Positions 63,185 to 64,000 of a stretch of 64,000 bases of DNA are shown in pieces; the stretch's first letter is position 1, and each line of letters opens with the position of its first letter. The position numbers were made by a program, and so were the translations under genes. Under the pieces are notes generated by a model that was given only the letters and a program-made list of their open reading frames with translations, had not been told where the DNA came from and searched no databases. This stretch comes from Trichostrongylus colubriformis (lineage: Eukaryota; Nematoda; Chromadorea; Rhabditida; Trichostrongylidae), in assembly GCA_963978905.1 (NCBI GenBank), contig OZ022261.1, forward strand, positions 19,329,582 through 19,393,581. The letters run 5' to 3'.

Positions 63185-64000
63185 GAAGCTTGTTCGAAGT
63201 GGGATTTTAAATATTGGATCGCTCACAAGAAAGTCCCGAGAGATTGCTAAATTCATAGAACGCAGAAAAATCGAAGTCCTCTCTCTTCAGGAGACTGGAA
63301 AGGATCCAAGGCAAGAGAGATTGGGGAAGGTGTCAAGTTCTTCTACACGGAGTAGACACCAAGAATGGAGTTGCTATCACGGTAGCGGAATCTCTCAAAG
63401 ACTGCGTCTCTGCCATAAATAGAATCAGCGATTAGCCGTAAATGCACCGCAAGCCGGTTGCTCCGAACACGAGAAGGACGAGTTCTATCTCAGCATTGAC
63501 GAAGCCATCAGATCAGTTACGGAGAGCGATTACCTCACCGTGGTAAGTGTTCTAAACGGTCATGTCGGAGGAGATAGAAGAGGTTTGGAACGAAAGCACG
63601 GAGGCAAAGGAATGGGGGCAAGAAACGCCGAGGGAGAGGGTTCTCAATCTGGCATTAGCCCATGACCTAGCAGTCTGCAGCACGTTCTTCGCAAAAAGGG
63701 AGACGCAAAAGGTGACCTACAGCAGTGGGGGAAGACAAACGGAATGGACCATGTTCTCGTAAGAAGACCGACCCTCAAAACTGTAAAAGACATCAAGGTA
63801 CTGCCGGGAGAAGAGCTGGCAACTCGGCAAAAGCCTCTCCTAGCGGAGATTGCCACAGAGCTTCCCAAGAAAACAAGGTTGAAAACCGAAAGAAGAATCC
63901 GGTGGTGGAGACTAACAAAAAGGAAAGGAACGATCTCAAGAGGAGAGTGTTATGGGCCTTCCAGATCCTTGCGGTTTGATCCAGGAGACGTGGTGAGGAG
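63185..64000 (+). pseudogene. LINE endonuclease domain, frameshifted, truncated by the window edge
   Basis: Shifted + strand frames give GSLTRKSREIAKFIERRKIE and LSLQETGKD (63207-63300; the Glu of LQET is catalytic in AP-type endonucleases), then NGVAITVAESLKDCVSAINR, YLTVV, NGHVGGDRRG near 63560, HDLAVCSTFFAKRETQKVTY near 63660, DHVLVRRPTLKTVKDI near 63745 and PGEELATRQKPLLAE near 63805. This is the endonuclease of a non-LTR element of the type that is abundant in hookworm genomes and often annotated there as craniofacial-development-protein-like. At least three frame changes and internal stops make it a relic; the reverse transcriptase would lie beyond 64000. Confidence 0.8.

Overview
The window reads as nematode nuclear DNA, most likely from a clade V (strongylid or hookworm-like) worm. 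Three things point there: TTTCAG-type splice acceptors with two very short introns (55 and 59 nt) beside kilobase-sized ones; RTE-type and endonuclease-type LINE relics; and many mariner, Tc1-like, hAT-like and TTAA-inserting DNA elements, several nested inside each other. No bacterial-style gene, operon, rRNA or CRISPR array is visible. Species and strain cannot be told from the sequence alone.

One host gene is clear. A rhodopsin-family G-protein-coupled receptor of the vasopressin/oxytocin (nematocin) receptor type lies on the + strand in eleven exons spread over about 25 kb (32729-57659). All ten junctions are phase-consistent and carry GT..AG ends. The joined frame is 426 codons with seven membrane segments, a DRY motif, the two extracellular-loop cysteines, TM6 W-x-P and a TM7 NSCxNPWxY motif. 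Its eight long introns hold most of the repeats in the right half: a hAT-like element inside a TTAA MITE, a mariner inside another hAT-like copy, a TTAA element abutting a MITE, and duplicated LINE endonuclease pieces. Whether the first ATG listed is the true start is open.

Left part (1-32 kb): non-autonomous TIR elements of family A (five copies in the window), a minus-strand RTE LINE relic (3.4-5.7 kb), a mariner with matched TIRs (6.1-7.0 kb), a tandem array D split by a hAT-like element with a perfect 8-bp target duplication (8.1-10.8 kb), a 1.6-kb Tc1-type TIR element (13.4-15.0 kb), two mariner relics (18.6-19.2 and 23.5-23.8 kb), fold-backs and a 146-bp tandem repeat near 25 kb, and short GC-rich hairpins near 30-31 kb. 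A few minus-strand open frames with splice-like edges (11.8-12.1, 15.2-15.7, 20.5-20.7 kb) may be exons of an unrecognised gene but are unproven.

Right part (57.7-64 kb): a 1.1-kb fold-back element carrying a nested 155-bp TA MITE, a small TIR element, a 1.55-kb Tc1-like transposon with about 210-bp inverted repeats of IR/DR type, and at the edge a tRNA-like A/B-box sequence followed by a decayed LINE endonuclease region that runs out of the window.
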